This document shows positions 48,081 through 57,029 of a stretch of 64,000 nucleotides of DNA, one piece after another. Under the pieces are notes generated by a model. It ran no database searches. It saw only the letters and a program-made list of their open reading frames with translations, and had not been told where the DNA came from. Source of the stretch: Desulfovibrio sp. UIB00 (GTDB lineage: Bacteria; Desulfobacterota; Desulfovibrionia; Desulfovibrionales; Desulfovibrionaceae); assembly GCF_022508225.1 (NCBI RefSeq), contig NZ_JAETXJ010000001.1:124001-188000 (forward strand). Direction: 5' to 3'. The translations under genes were made by a program, and so were the position numbers. Positions within the stretch are counted from its first letter, which is position 1. The number at the start of each line of letters is the position of its first letter.

Positions 48081-49912
48081 TAGTACTTCCGCTCCTCAGG
48101 CTTGAATTTGGTGATTTCCACTTCTTTCCAGCCCATGCGCATTTTGCCGCTGTCGTCCATGCTGACCATGCTGTGCTTGAGGAAGTTGGCATCGTCACGC
48201 TTGGGGAAGTCCTCGCGGGTGTGCGCGCCGCGCGATTCCTTGCGCTCGGAGGCGGCAAGGCAGGCGGCCTGGGCCAGTTGCAGCATGTTGCCCAGCTCCA
48301 CATATTCGGTGAACACCGTATTGTAGACGGGGTTGGCGTTGGGGACGCGCAGGGCGTCGTAGCGCGAACGCAGGTCGGCCAGGGAACTGCTCAGGGAGTC
48401 GAGCTTGGTCTGGGTGCGGAAAATACCCATGTTGTCCCAGAGCTGCGCGCCCATTTCTTCGCGGATGGCATACATCTGCTTGGCATCGCCGCCGTTGGTG
48501 GTGTTGCGGAAGCGATCCTGCCAGCGGGCGGTCAGATCGGTGAGGCGTTTGCCCGCGCCAAAATCGGCGTGGCTGGCAAAGGCCGCCGCGCCGTTACCGG
48601 CGATTTTGCCTGTCACCACGGCATCGGCCAGCGAATTGCCGCCAAGGCGGTTTGCGCCGTGGATGGACACGCACGAAGCTTCACCAGCGGCAAACAGGCC
48701 GGGCACAACCGTGGCCATGTCGTCAAAGGTGTTCACGTCAATGCCGCCCATGGAGTAGTGGGCCGTGGGGCGGATGACCATGGGCTTGTCCACAAGGTCG
48801 ATATTTTCAAAAAGCTTGCCCACGTGGCGAATCTGCGGCAGATCGTGCACGATCTTTTCCTTGCCGAGGTGCCTCAGGTCAAGCAGCACATAGGCTTCCA
48901 GCCCCTGGCCGTAGCCTCGGCCTTCGCGGATTTCCGTTTCGATGGCGCGAGCCACGATGTCGCGGGGTCCAAGTTCCATCTTGGCGGGGGCGTAGGTCTT
49001 CATGAAGCGTTCGCCCTTGTTGTTGAGCAGATAGCCGCCTTCGCCTCGCGCTGCTTCGGTAATCAGCACACCGCCGTGCACCACGCCCGTGGGGTGGAAC
49101 TGCACCATTTCGGCATCCTTGAAGGGAATGCCCGCGCGCATGGCAGCGGCAACGCCATCGCCTGTGGCAATGTAGGGGGTGGAGGTGCGGTTCCAGAAAA
49201 TGCGGGTATAGCCGCCTGTGGCAAGCACCACGGCCTTGGCGCGCACAGGGGCGATTTCGCCGGTGCGGATATTGCGCAGCACGGCGCCTTCGCAGCGGCC
49301 ATTGTCCACGGCCACGTCAAGCAACTCGTGATCCATGAGGAACTTGACGCCGTGGCTCAGGGCATCGTCAAGGCATGTGTGGGCAACGATGTGTCCGGTC
49401 TTGTCGGCAGAGTAGTTGCAGCGCACCTTGGAAGCGCCCCCAAAGGGACGGGCCTTGACCTTTCCTTCAGCCGTGCGCGAGAAGGGCATGCCCAGATAAT
49501 CCAGTTCAAGGATGGCGGGGCCTGCCTGTTCGCAGAATTTGAGCGTGGATTCCTGGTCAACCAGATAGTCGCCGCCCTTCACGGTATCAAAGCAGTGCAG
49601 CTCGTAGGAGTCGCCCTTGCTGAAATCGGTGACGCCGTTGATGCCGCCTTCGGCCATACAGGTGGCGCTACGTGAGGGCATGCATTTGCTGACCACAACC
49701 ACGTTGAGCTTGGGATTTTTTTGCAGGGCTGCCACGGCGGCACGCAGGCCAGCGCCACCCGATCCGATGATCAGGATGTCGCAGGTGGCCAGGGGGCCGA
49801 CACCAGCGGCTGCGGCAAGAGCTTTTTCAATGCCGCTCATGTTCACCGTCAGCGCGCTGATGGTGATGCAGGCCGATTGCAGAAATTTTCTGCGGGTAAA
49901 CTGCTGCGTCAT
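48080..49912 (-). CDS. mfrA: Flavoprotein subunit of fumarate reductase, with Tat signal (MfrA/SdhA type)
   Basis: 610 residues. A twin-arginine signal (FTRRKFLQ then a hydrophobic stretch, residues about 5-35) sends the folded complex to the periplasm. It is followed by the FAD Rossmann motif IIGSGGAGLRAAV, the HPTGVVHGGVLITEAARGEGG active-site block with catalytic Arg region, and GAGKRL near the end. The combination of Tat signal plus a CCG partner fits methylmenaquinol:fumarate reductase (Wolinella SdhABE). The operon runs A, B, E. GAGGAAA precedes the ATG at 49912; upstream in-frame starts lack this and would bury the signal. Confidence 0.9.
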   Translation of the reverse strand: MTQQFTRRKFLQSACITISALTVNMSGIEKALAAAAGVGPLATCDILIIGSGGAGLRAAVAALQKNPKLNVVVVSKCMPSRSATCMAEGGINGVTDFSKGDSYELHCFDTVKGGDYLVDQESTLKFCEQAGPAILELDYLGMPFSRTAEGKVKARPFGGASKVRCNYSADKTGHIVAHTCLDDALSHGVKFLMDHELLDVAVDNGRCEGAVLRNIRTGEIAPVRAKAVVLATGGYTRIFWNRTSTPYIATGDGVAAAMRAGIPFKDAEMVQFHPTGVVHGGVLITEAARGEGGYLLNNKGERFMKTYAPAKMELGPRDIVARAIETEIREGRGYGQGLEAYVLLDLRHLGKEKIVHDLPQIRHVGKLFENIDLVDKPMVIRPTAHYSMGGIDVNTFDDMATVVPGLFAAGEASCVSIHGANRLGGNSLADAVVTGKIAGNGAAAFASHADFGAGKRLTDLTARWQDRFRNTTNGGDAKQMYAIREEMGAQLWDNMGIFRTQTKLDSLSSSLADLRSRYDALRVPNANPVYNTVFTEYVELGNMLQLAQAACLAASERKESRGAHTREDFPKRDDANFLKHSMVSMDDSGKMRMGWKEVEITKFKPEERKY

Positions 49913-50252
49913 AAGGGTTTCCTCAAAAGTAGGTGGATTTGCCGTTATTTCCATCTGTTGTGCAAGAAAGTACGTGGGCGGAAAGGGCGGCAAAAAGCTG
50001 ATTGATTGAGCAAAGAATAAAGGTATGCTCTGTTGATAGTGAAAAATAACACACCAAATCGCTCCAGAGCAACGCGGATTCTTGATTTGTAAGTTTTGAA
50101 ACTTTTGTAAGTAATGAAAACAGCCAGAACGGCGGGCGGCATGGGCGGGACAGCGAACCCTGCAGCTCCGCCGGTTTTGAGAATAGTCAAAAAAAGGAGA
50201 CTCTTTAGCTAAAGAGTCTCCTCATGGATTCATTCAAGGCTTACGGCAGCAG
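49913..50252. other. Gap upstream of mfrA
   Basis: About 340 bases. It contains a terminator serving purN (50195-50222, separate entry) and an AT-rich stretch around 50020-50140, where the mfr promoter must lie; a minus-strand TATTCT with an upstream TTCACT about 18 bases away is only a weak match. Nothing else is seen. Confidence 0.5.
50195..50222 (-). terminator. Terminator after purN
   Basis: Perfect stem AGGAGACTCTTT / AAAGAGTCTCCT with loop AGCT. The A-run on the plus strand gives a T-run at the end of the minus-strand message. It lies 31 bases after the purN stop. Confidence 0.92.
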
Positions 50253-50927
50253 TTAGAATCCCTGCTCCAGCGGCGGCCACACGAGCCAGTCGCCATCGTG
50301 CGGCGCACGGGGTGTGTGCCCGGGCTTGAGGTGCACCTGCCGCCCCTGTACGTCTATGCGCCCCTGCGCCAGCCACTGAATTGCCTGGGGATAGATGCGG
50401 TGCTCCATTACATGGATGCGGCTCATGAGGTCGTCCTCGCTTTCGCCAGCGTTGACAGGCACAACAGCCTGAATCAGCACCGGGCCGCTGTCCACCTTTT
50501 CTTCCACAAAATGCACGGTGCAGCCGGAAACCTTGACGCCGTAATTGACGGCATCGGCGCCGCCGTGCACGCCGGGAAAGCTGGGCAGCAGCGCCGGGTG
50601 GATGTTGATGACCCTTCCGGTAAATGCCTCTAGGAACACAGGAGTCAGCAGCCGCATATACCCCGCCAGCACCACAAGCTCCGCCCCGGCTCCGCGCAGG
50701 GCCTCAACCATGCGGGCGTCAAAGCTCTCGCGATCGGGGAAACTTTTGTGATCCAGCACAAGGCAGGGGATGCCCGCCTTTTCCGCACGGCTCACAACGC
50801 CCGCACCGGGGCGGTTGCAAACGATCAGGGCAATGTTCACGTCAAGCACGCCCTGGGCGGCCTTGTCGATCATGGCCTGAGCGTTTGTGCCGCTGCCGGA
50901 GGCCAGTATGGCGATTTTCAGGGGCAT
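50253..50927 (-). CDS. purN: Phosphoribosylglycinamide formyltransferase
   Basis: 224 residues. Transfers a formyl group from 10-formyl-THF to GAR, the third step of purine synthesis. The sequence shows AILASGSGTNAQAMID at the start, GYMRLLTPVFLEAF, the catalytic NIHPALLPSFPG stretch and the D of DSGPVLIQ. It starts 4 bases after the cobA-hemD stop and ends with a tail (PHDGDWLVWPP) beyond the core. It is the last gene of a pepA-cobA/hemD-purN operon. Confidence 0.95.
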   Translation of the reverse strand: MPLKIAILASGSGTNAQAMIDKAAQGVLDVNIALIVCNRPGAGVVSRAEKAGIPCLVLDHKSFPDRESFDARMVEALRGAGAELVVLAGYMRLLTPVFLEAFTGRVINIHPALLPSFPGVHGGADAVNYGVKVSGCTVHFVEEKVDSGPVLIQAVVPVNAGESEDDLMSRIHVMEHRIYPQAIQWLAQGRIDVQGRQVHLKPGHTPRAPHDGDWLVWPPLEQGF

Positions 50928-50930
50928 GTT

Positions 50931-52448
50931 TTATCTCGCAAAGTACGTTTTCAGGGCGTCCACCAGTGCCGGGATGGTGTAATCCATGGGCATGATGTTG
51001 CAGGTAAGACCACTTTTTTGCAGCGTTTCTGCCGTTACCGGCCCGATGGCGGCCAGCTTCACTTCCGGGTGCGTCTTGAGGATTGCAGCCGGGATAAGGG
51101 AGAGGAAGTTCTCCACCGTGGAGGAGGAGCCGAAGGTCACGCAGCTCAGGGTGCCGGCGTTAATGCGTTCGAGGACTTCGTCCCTTTTGTGCGCGGCGGG
51201 TACGGTTTCGTAGGCGGAAATAACGTCCACCACTGCCCCTGCCTTGCGCAGTTCTTCGGGCAGCACTTCGCGGGCTTTGGCGGCGCGGGGCAGCAAAAAG
51301 CGCATGCCAGCCACGTTACCGTTTTCAAGGGCCATCAGACCTTCAAGCACACCCTCGGCCATGTAGCGCTCGGGAATGAAATCAGGGGTGATGCCGCGTT
51401 CGGTCAGGGCATCGGCAGTGGCGGGGCCGATGGCGGCCACCTTGCAGTTGCCGAGCGCGCGGCTGTCCTTGCCCGCCTTTGCGAGCCGCAGCCAGAAGTG
51501 CTTTACACCGTTGACCGAGGTAAAGATAACCCAGCCGTAGCTGGCAAGATTGTCCAGAGCCGCGTCAAGTTCCGCATAATCGGCAAGAGGGCTGATTTCA
51601 ATGGTGGGGCACTGGATGACCTCGGCCCCCAGCGCCGTGAGGCTCTGGGCAAGCCCGCTGGCCTGCTCGCGCGCGCGGGTCACAACAATGCTGCGGCCAA
51701 AGAGCGGCTTTTTCTCAAACCAGCCAAGGGTGTCGCGCAGGCCGGCAACCTTGCCCACAAGAATGACCGAAGGATTGGTGAATTTGGCTTCTACCGCAGC
51801 CTGAGGCAGACGGGCCAGGGTATCCACAAGGCTGCGCTGATAGGGCGTTGTGCCGCGATAGATAAGCGCCGCCGGGGTGTGCGGATCCATGCCTGCTTCA
51901 AGCAGATTGCGGGCGATGTCGGGCAGATTTTTCATGCCCATTACAAAGACCAGAGTGGAGGCGCTGGCGGCAAGGGCCTTCCAGTTGTGCACGGAGCCAG
52001 GCTTGTCCGGATTTTCGTGCCCGGTGATGATGGTCACGGAAGACGCAAAATCCCTGTGGGTCACGGGAATGCCCGCATAGGCGGGAGCGGCGATGGTGCT
52101 GCTGATGCCGGGCACCTCTTCAAAGGGAATGCCAGCAGCCGCCAGTTCTTCGCCTTCTTCGCCGCCGCGACCGAAGATGTAGGGGTCGCCGCCTTTCAGG
52201 CGGGCCACAACGTTGCCTTCCTTGGCCTTGCTGACCAGGAGGGCGTTGATCTGATCCTGCGGCAGAGCGTGGTTGCCCGCCACCTTGCCCACATAGATTT
52301 TTTCCGCATCGGGGCGGGCGTATGAAAGCAGGCTGTCGTTTGCCAGGGCGTCGTATACCACCACATCGGCGGCGGCCAGGGCGTCACGCCCCTTGATGGT
52401 CAGCAGGCCCGGATCGCCGGGTCCGGCTCCGATGAGAAATACCTTCAT
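50931..52448 (-). CDS. cobA-hemD: Fused uroporphyrinogen-III C-methyltransferase/uroporphyrinogen-III synthase
   Basis: 505 residues. Residues about 1-245 are a SUMT: VFLIGAGPGDPGLLTIKG, GGDPYIFGRGGEEGEEL, and PVTHRDFASS. Residues about 255-505 are HemD-like: RSIVVTRAREQASGLAQ and a SSSTVENFL stretch. The fusion makes uroporphyrinogen III and methylates it to precorrin-2, the branch point for siroheme, alternative heme and cobalamin, all central to sulfite-reducing bacteria. The start shares a TAATG with the pepA stop. Confidence 0.95.
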   Translation of the reverse strand: MKVFLIGAGPGDPGLLTIKGRDALAAADVVVYDALANDSLLSYARPDAEKIYVGKVAGNHALPQDQINALLVSKAKEGNVVARLKGGDPYIFGRGGEEGEELAAAGIPFEEVPGISSTIAAPAYAGIPVTHRDFASSVTIITGHENPDKPGSVHNWKALAASASTLVFVMGMKNLPDIARNLLEAGMDPHTPAALIYRGTTPYQRSLVDTLARLPQAAVEAKFTNPSVILVGKVAGLRDTLGWFEKKPLFGRSIVVTRAREQASGLAQSLTALGAEVIQCPTIEISPLADYAELDAALDNLASYGWVIFTSVNGVKHFWLRLAKAGKDSRALGNCKVAAIGPATADALTERGITPDFIPERYMAEGVLEGLMALENGNVAGMRFLLPRAAKAREVLPEELRKAGAVVDVISAYETVPAAHKRDEVLERINAGTLSCVTFGSSSTVENFLSLIPAAILKTHPEVKLAAIGPVTAETLQKSGLTCNIMPMDYTIPALVDALKTYFAR

Positions 52449-53950
52449 TATACGCCTCCCCTAGCGAGATCGAGCAGCGTACGCGCGCCAAAGGCCGTGG
52501 GCCCTACCGGAGCAAGGGGCGTGGCCTTGGCGGCCCAGTCTACCCCGGCAATGTCCAGATGGGCCCAGCGCACGCCCTCTTGAATAAAGTGTTGCAAAAA
52601 GAGCGCGGCGTTGATGGCCCCGCCTTCGCGCGGGCCCATGTGGCAAATATCGGCCACTTCGCTTTTGAGCGATTCAACATAGGGCTTCCACAGCGGCAGG
52701 GGCCAGTATTCTTCGCCGCAAGCGCCGCCCGCAGCGCGGATGCGCTCGGCAAGGTCGGCATCATCGCTGAACAGGCCCGCAAGCTGGGTTCCCAGCGCAA
52801 CTGCGCAGGCTCCGGTGAGGGTGGCAATATCAATCACCGCAGCCGGAACCCATGTTTTCTGGGCATAGGCCAGCGCATCGCACAGGGCAAGGCGGCCTTC
52901 CGCATCGGTATTCTGGATTTCAACGGTGTCGCCATTGGCGGCGCGCACCACATCGCCGGGGCGCATGGCGCGGCCACCGGGCATGTTTTCGGCGCAGGCC
53001 AGCAAGCCCACCACGCGGCGGGGCGCGTCTTCCTGCGCCAGGGCCGCCACCGTGGCCAGCACTGTTGCGGCACCGGTCATGTCGGCCTTCATCTGGTGCA
53101 TGTTGGCGGCGGGCTTGAGGCTGATACCGCCCGTATCAAAGGTGATGCCCTTGCCCACCAGCACGAGGGGCTTGTCCTGTTCGTGCCCGGCGGGGGCGTG
53201 CTCCAGCACGATGAGGCGGGGCGGACGGCCCGAGCCCTGCCCCACGGCCATGAGGCAGCCCATGCCTTCCTTTTCCAGTTCTGTTTCGTCCAGCACGGTG
53301 CAGGCAAAGCCTTTTTCGCGCGCCAGTTCCTGCGCCTTCTGGGCCAGCATTTCAGGGTAGAGCAAATTGGGCGGCGTGGTGGCAAGGTCGCGCGCAAGGC
53401 TCACGGCCCAGGCGGCGTTTTCGCCCCTGCGGGCGGCGGCGTGGGCGGCGTCCGGCACTTCCTGGCCGTCAAAGGCCACAGCCAGCCACTGCGGGTCGGC
53501 GGTTTCGTCCGCATCGGCCTTTTTAAGGGCTGTAAAGCGGTACAGGGCAAGCTGGGCGGCGCATACGCATTCTTCCACCAGCCGTTCACGGCCTCCGGGC
53601 AGTTTTGCCATGGCGGGTTCTGGCAGCACTATGGACGTGTAGCCCTGCTTGCGGCACAGTTGCACTGCGGCGGCAATGGCCTTGCGGATGTCGGCGGTGG
53701 AGACCTTTTCCCTCGGGCCAAGGCCCACGGCCAGCACCCGGGGAACGGTAAGGTCGGGATGCCCGTGCAGAAGGGCCAGTTCGCCCGTCTTGCCCTTGAA
53801 GTCGCGCAGGGCAGGGGCTATGACCAGCCAGGGAGCAACCTTGTCCAGTTCAGGAATCTGCTCAAGCAGGGTTTCATCCTGGCAGACGGGGGCCAGCAGA
53901 ACGTCCCCTTTCCATTGTTCCGGTCCGAGATTCTGAAAGCGTATATCCAT
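52448..53950 (-). CDS. pepA: Leucyl aminopeptidase (M17)
   Basis: 500-residue manganese/zinc-dependent exopeptidase that trims N-terminal residues from peptides. The family signature NTDAEGRLALCDAL is present near residue 348, preceded by VGKGITFDTGGISLKP and MKADMTGAATVLAT with the metal and catalytic residues. AGGAGA lies 11 bases before the ATG at 53950; a long in-frame reading to 54211 lacks homology. It heads the pepA-cobA/hemD-purN operon. Confidence 0.95.
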   Translation of the reverse strand: MDIRFQNLGPEQWKGDVLLAPVCQDETLLEQIPELDKVAPWLVIAPALRDFKGKTGELALLHGHPDLTVPRVLAVGLGPREKVSTADIRKAIAAAVQLCRKQGYTSIVLPEPAMAKLPGGRERLVEECVCAAQLALYRFTALKKADADETADPQWLAVAFDGQEVPDAAHAAARRGENAAWAVSLARDLATTPPNLLYPEMLAQKAQELAREKGFACTVLDETELEKEGMGCLMAVGQGSGRPPRLIVLEHAPAGHEQDKPLVLVGKGITFDTGGISLKPAANMHQMKADMTGAATVLATVAALAQEDAPRRVVGLLACAENMPGGRAMRPGDVVRAANGDTVEIQNTDAEGRLALCDALAYAQKTWVPAAVIDIATLTGACAVALGTQLAGLFSDDADLAERIRAAGGACGEEYWPLPLWKPYVESLKSEVADICHMGPREGGAINAALFLQHFIQEGVRWAHLDIAGVDWAAKATPLAPVGPTAFGARTLLDLARGGV

Positions 53951-54250
53951 AGAGCTGCGTCTCCTGAAAGTGCGTTGCGTACAGCCGCCAGCGCAGTGAA
54001 AGATGCGGCAGAAGGCCGCAGGGCGCTTGCGCCGTGTTCCAATTGGTGAATATACTTCGCCGCCGCGTTTTTGCCAAGGGCGGTCAGCCGCATGCGCGCG
54101 GAATTCCCGGTACAGCGGAGGATGCGGGCATATTCCTTGCAGCAATCGTCCTAAGCTGTCGCCAGTGTGCTGCAAAACTGGCTTTTCCTTGTTCCGCAGG
54201 GTGTTACGCACAGGCGGAGCGTTGTTTTTTTGTCACTCACAGGATCGCTT

Positions 54251-55540
54251 ATGCTGCTTTATATACATGTTCCCTTTTGCTCCACGCGCTGCCGCTACTG
54301 CGCCTTTCATTCAAGCCCGCTGGGACGCGGCGTTGATGCGGCCAGCTCCCCTGCCGTGCGCGACTATGTGGATACCCTGTTTCTGGAACTGGCCCACTGG
54401 GGCGACCAGCTTGGCGGCAGCGAAGTACAGTCTGTCTTTTTTGGCGGGGGGACGCCCAGCCTGCTTTCGCCGCGCATCATCGGCCTGACCATGGAGCGCA
54501 TTAACAAGTATTTCAGGCTCGTGCCCAAGGCCGAGGTGACGCTTGAGGCCAATCCGGAATCCCTGCGCGGCGGGCACCGCGCGGCCCAGTATCTGGATGC
54601 GGGCATCAACCGTCTTTCCATCGGCGTACAAAGCATGGATGAAGGCATGCTGCGTCTGCTGGGCCGTCCGCACAAGGCGCAGGACAGTCTGCACGTGGCC
54701 TTTCTGGCGCGCGAGGCGGGCTGCGCCAACATCAACCTTGACCTCATGTGGGGCCTGCCGGGGCAGAGCGTGCGCCAGTGGCTGCAAACGCTCAAAGACG
54801 TTATCCGCATGACCCCTGACCATATTTCCGCCTACGGCCTCACGCTTGAGCCGGGAACCCCGCTGGAGCTTGATGTGGAAGAAGGTCGCCTGACCCTGCC
54901 GCCGGAGCGCGACCAGAACATCATGTTCATGGAAGGGGCAGCCATGCTTGAGCAGCACGGCTACCTGCACTATGAAATTTCCAATTTCGCCCGCATGGGG
55001 TTTCAGTGCCGCCACAACATGGGCTACTGGGAGGGGGAAGACTATCTTGGTCTTGGCCCTTCGGCCACGTCCACCATCAACAACCGCCGCTGGACAAATC
55101 CTTCAAGTCAGGCCGCCTGGAACGCTCGCACCCGTGAGGGCAAACTGGCCCAGACTGTGGAAGAACTTACGCCCGAAACACGCGTGCTCGAGCTTTTGAT
55201 GCTGCGCCTGCGCACGGCGCGGGGCCTGCGCGTAAAGGAATACCGTGAGATGACCGGGCGCGACTTTGTGCGCGATCACCAGCGGCTGGTGCAGGCCCTG
55301 CACGAAAACGGGCTTATCCGCATCCGGCAGGGCTATATGCGGCTGACCCGCAGCGGCATGCTGGTTTCCAATTCCATTCTCAGCAATCTGTTTGCCCGCA
55401 CCCGCGAGGTGCTCAAGCAGGCGGCGCTTTCCGGCGGGCTGAAACCCCAGGCCGTGGAATCTCCCGAAGGAACCGTGGCGCAAAGCGCGCTGCACGAAGA
55501 CAGCCCGGAAATCCGCCCGGTGCGCTGGCCCAGCGCCTGA
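54251..55540 (+). CDS. hemW: Radical SAM heme chaperone HemW
   Basis: 429 residues. Radical SAM cluster motif CSTRCRYC at residues 10-17 (CxxxCxxC), then FFGGGTPSLLSP, NPESLRGGH, RLSIGVQSMDEGMLRLLGR and NINLDLMWGLPGQ. HemW resembles HemN but delivers heme to respiratory proteins. The C-terminus has an extra Ala/Pro/Glu tail after the HTH-like region. AGGAT lies before the ATG at 54251. The divergent partner is pepA. Confidence 0.92.
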   Translation: MLLYIHVPFCSTRCRYCAFHSSPLGRGVDAASSPAVRDYVDTLFLELAHWGDQLGGSEVQSVFFGGGTPSLLSPRIIGLTMERINKYFRLVPKAEVTLEANPESLRGGHRAAQYLDAGINRLSIGVQSMDEGMLRLLGRPHKAQDSLHVAFLAREAGCANINLDLMWGLPGQSVRQWLQTLKDVIRMTPDHISAYGLTLEPGTPLELDVEEGRLTLPPERDQNIMFMEGAAMLEQHGYLHYEISNFARMGFQCRHNMGYWEGEDYLGLGPSATSTINNRRWTNPSSQAAWNARTREGKLAQTVEELTPETRVLELLMLRLRTARGLRVKEYREMTGRDFVRDHQRLVQALHENGLIRIRQGYMRLTRSGMLVSNSILSNLFARTREVLKQAALSGGLKPQAVESPEGTVAQSALHEDSPEIRPVRWPSA

Positions 55541-55921
55541 GTTCCGGTCAGGAATAGGGCCGCTGTGCAGGTTTGCGCAAGGCCGGTGTTTACGCGGGGC
55601 AAAAATGCCACTAGTATGCTGCAGTCGGTCTTGACGGTAGCCCCCCTCCGTCTGCTCGGCTGATGCGAATTGCCCGTGCATTGCGCGGCTATGGCTGATC
55701 CTTCCCCGCCGCCTGCGGTTACGCGCGGCGCGGGACCAACCGATTTGGGCCTGTTTACGCTATGGCTTCTTTGCCCCTGTCGGCGTCAGAAAGCCTTTTT
55801 ATTTCAGTTGAGTACCTATGTGTACACTCCTTTCATAAAAACGCTTCCATCCCAGGCAGGGAACAAAATTCCACACAGCGTCAACAGTCCCTGAGCGTCA
55901 ACAAGAATACGGAGAGAGGGT
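55541..55921. other. Gap between hemW and the next gene
   Basis: About 380 bases. The 55800-55900 part is more AT-rich and holds a weak inverted repeat (GAGTAC-CTATGT-GTACAC, about 55810-55826), likely the promoter zone of the following gene. No gene, RNA or clear terminator was recognised. Confidence 0.45.
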
Positions 55922-56605
55922 ATGCGTCAAAAGGATTTTGTGGTTTTAGGCGTTTGTTTGGCGGCGTTCGGTTGGCTGGCTTTTGGGCCCGGGGCGCTGG
56001 AGGGCTTTATCAGCCTGACTGCCCAGTATCCTTTTGGCATGAGTTTTCTCAAATTTGCCATTCTGGCTACCCTCGGCGAATGCATTGCCCTGCGCATTAC
56101 GACGGGCGTATACAACAGGCCCGGGTTTGGCGTTTTGCCCAAGGCGATTATCTGGGGTTTGCTGGGCATAGGCATCAAGATTGCCTTTACCGTGTACGGC
56201 GCGGGCACGTTCAAGCTGCTCAACGAAATGGGTCTGCTTTCGGGCGCTCCCACGACCTTTGGCGCCAAGCTGCTCATGTCTTTTTCCATCAGCGTGCTCA
56301 TCAACACATTGTTCGCTCCGGTGCTGATGATCACCCACAAGCTCACCGACCTGCACATTGCGGCCACCGGCGGCACGCTCAACAGCCTGTGCACCAAGCC
56401 TGACGTGGCGGCCCTGTTTCGCACCATAGACTGGAATTCCATGTGGAGCTTTGTGCTCAAGAAGACCATTCCTTTCTTCTGGATTCCCGCGCACACCATC
56501 ACCTTTATGCTGCCCGCCCATTTTCAGGTGGTGTTTGCGGCGGCGTTGGGCATTGCCCTGGGCGTGATTCTGGCCTTTGCGGGCCTGCGCGCCAAGAAGG
56601 CGTAA
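55922..56605 (+). CDS. Conserved-looking integral membrane protein of unknown function
   Basis: 227 residues with about five hydrophobic segments: near 5-23, 35-55, 70-95, 112-130 and 190-222, and a Lys-rich C-terminus. Polar landmarks are ATLGECIALRITTGVYNRPG and GAPTTFGAKLLMSFS near the middle. I do not recognise a family with confidence; a small transporter or an Mpv17/PMP22-like protein are only guesses. GAGAGGG sits before the ATG. A strong terminator follows, and there is no evident partner gene. Confidence 0.8.
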   Translation: MRQKDFVVLGVCLAAFGWLAFGPGALEGFISLTAQYPFGMSFLKFAILATLGECIALRITTGVYNRPGFGVLPKAIIWGLLGIGIKIAFTVYGAGTFKLLNEMGLLSGAPTTFGAKLLMSFSISVLINTLFAPVLMITHKLTDLHIAATGGTLNSLCTKPDVAALFRTIDWNSMWSFVLKKTIPFFWIPAHTITFMLPAHFQVVFAAALGIALGVILAFAGLRAKKA

Positions 56606-56650
56606 ACAGAAAAGAAAACTCTGCGGGGTGAGCTCCGCAAGAGCACAAGC

Positions 56651-56695
56651 ATAATAAAAGACGGCCACTCTCAGAGAGTGGCCGTCTTTTATTAT
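56651..56695. terminator. Bidirectional terminator
   Basis: Near-perfect 45-base hairpin: ATAATAAAAGACGGCCACTCT / AGAGTGGCCGTCTTTTATTAT (20-base core), between the plus-strand membrane gene and the minus-strand operon end. Confidence 0.92.
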
Positions 56696-56723
56696 GGCGT
56701 GCGCCCGGGGGCGCGGCGGCACA

Positions 56724-57026
56724 TCAGAAAAACAGGCCGCTCTGCCGGATGATCTCTTGCCCGTTGGGCAGCGAGGGCAGCAATGTTGCCGCCATGATGG
56801 CGTAATGCGTTGCCGTGGGCTTGAAGCCATATCGGGGCGTGACAAAGATAAACAGCATACACAGCGCGGCAACCACAAAAACAAGCACGTTGGCTTGATT
56901 CGAGCCCCAGGGCAAGTCGGTGGCATACAGCAGGGCATACATGCCCCACGCCGCCAGCATGGCGCAGACAAAAAGGATATTGAAGCCGGGGTGTGTGCGC
57001 CAGCTTTGCCTGTAGGCGGTCAACAT
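56724..57026 (-). CDS. Small membrane protein of unknown function (100 aa)
   Basis: 100 residues with about three hydrophobic segments (FNILFVCAMLAAWGMYALLY, VLVFVVAALCMLFIFV, and a weaker one near the end). I do not recognise the family. The start is 3 bases past the glycerate kinase stop and the ribosome site AAGGAA lies inside the upstream gene, so it looks translationally coupled and is probably real. It ends the C4-acid operon; a transport or anchoring role is possible but unsupported. Confidence 0.6.
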   Translation of the reverse strand: MLTAYRQSWRTHPGFNILFVCAMLAAWGMYALLYATDLPWGSNQANVLVFVVAALCMLFIFVTPRYGFKPTATHYAIMAATLLPSLPNGQEIIRQSGLFF

Positions 57027-57029
57027 ATG

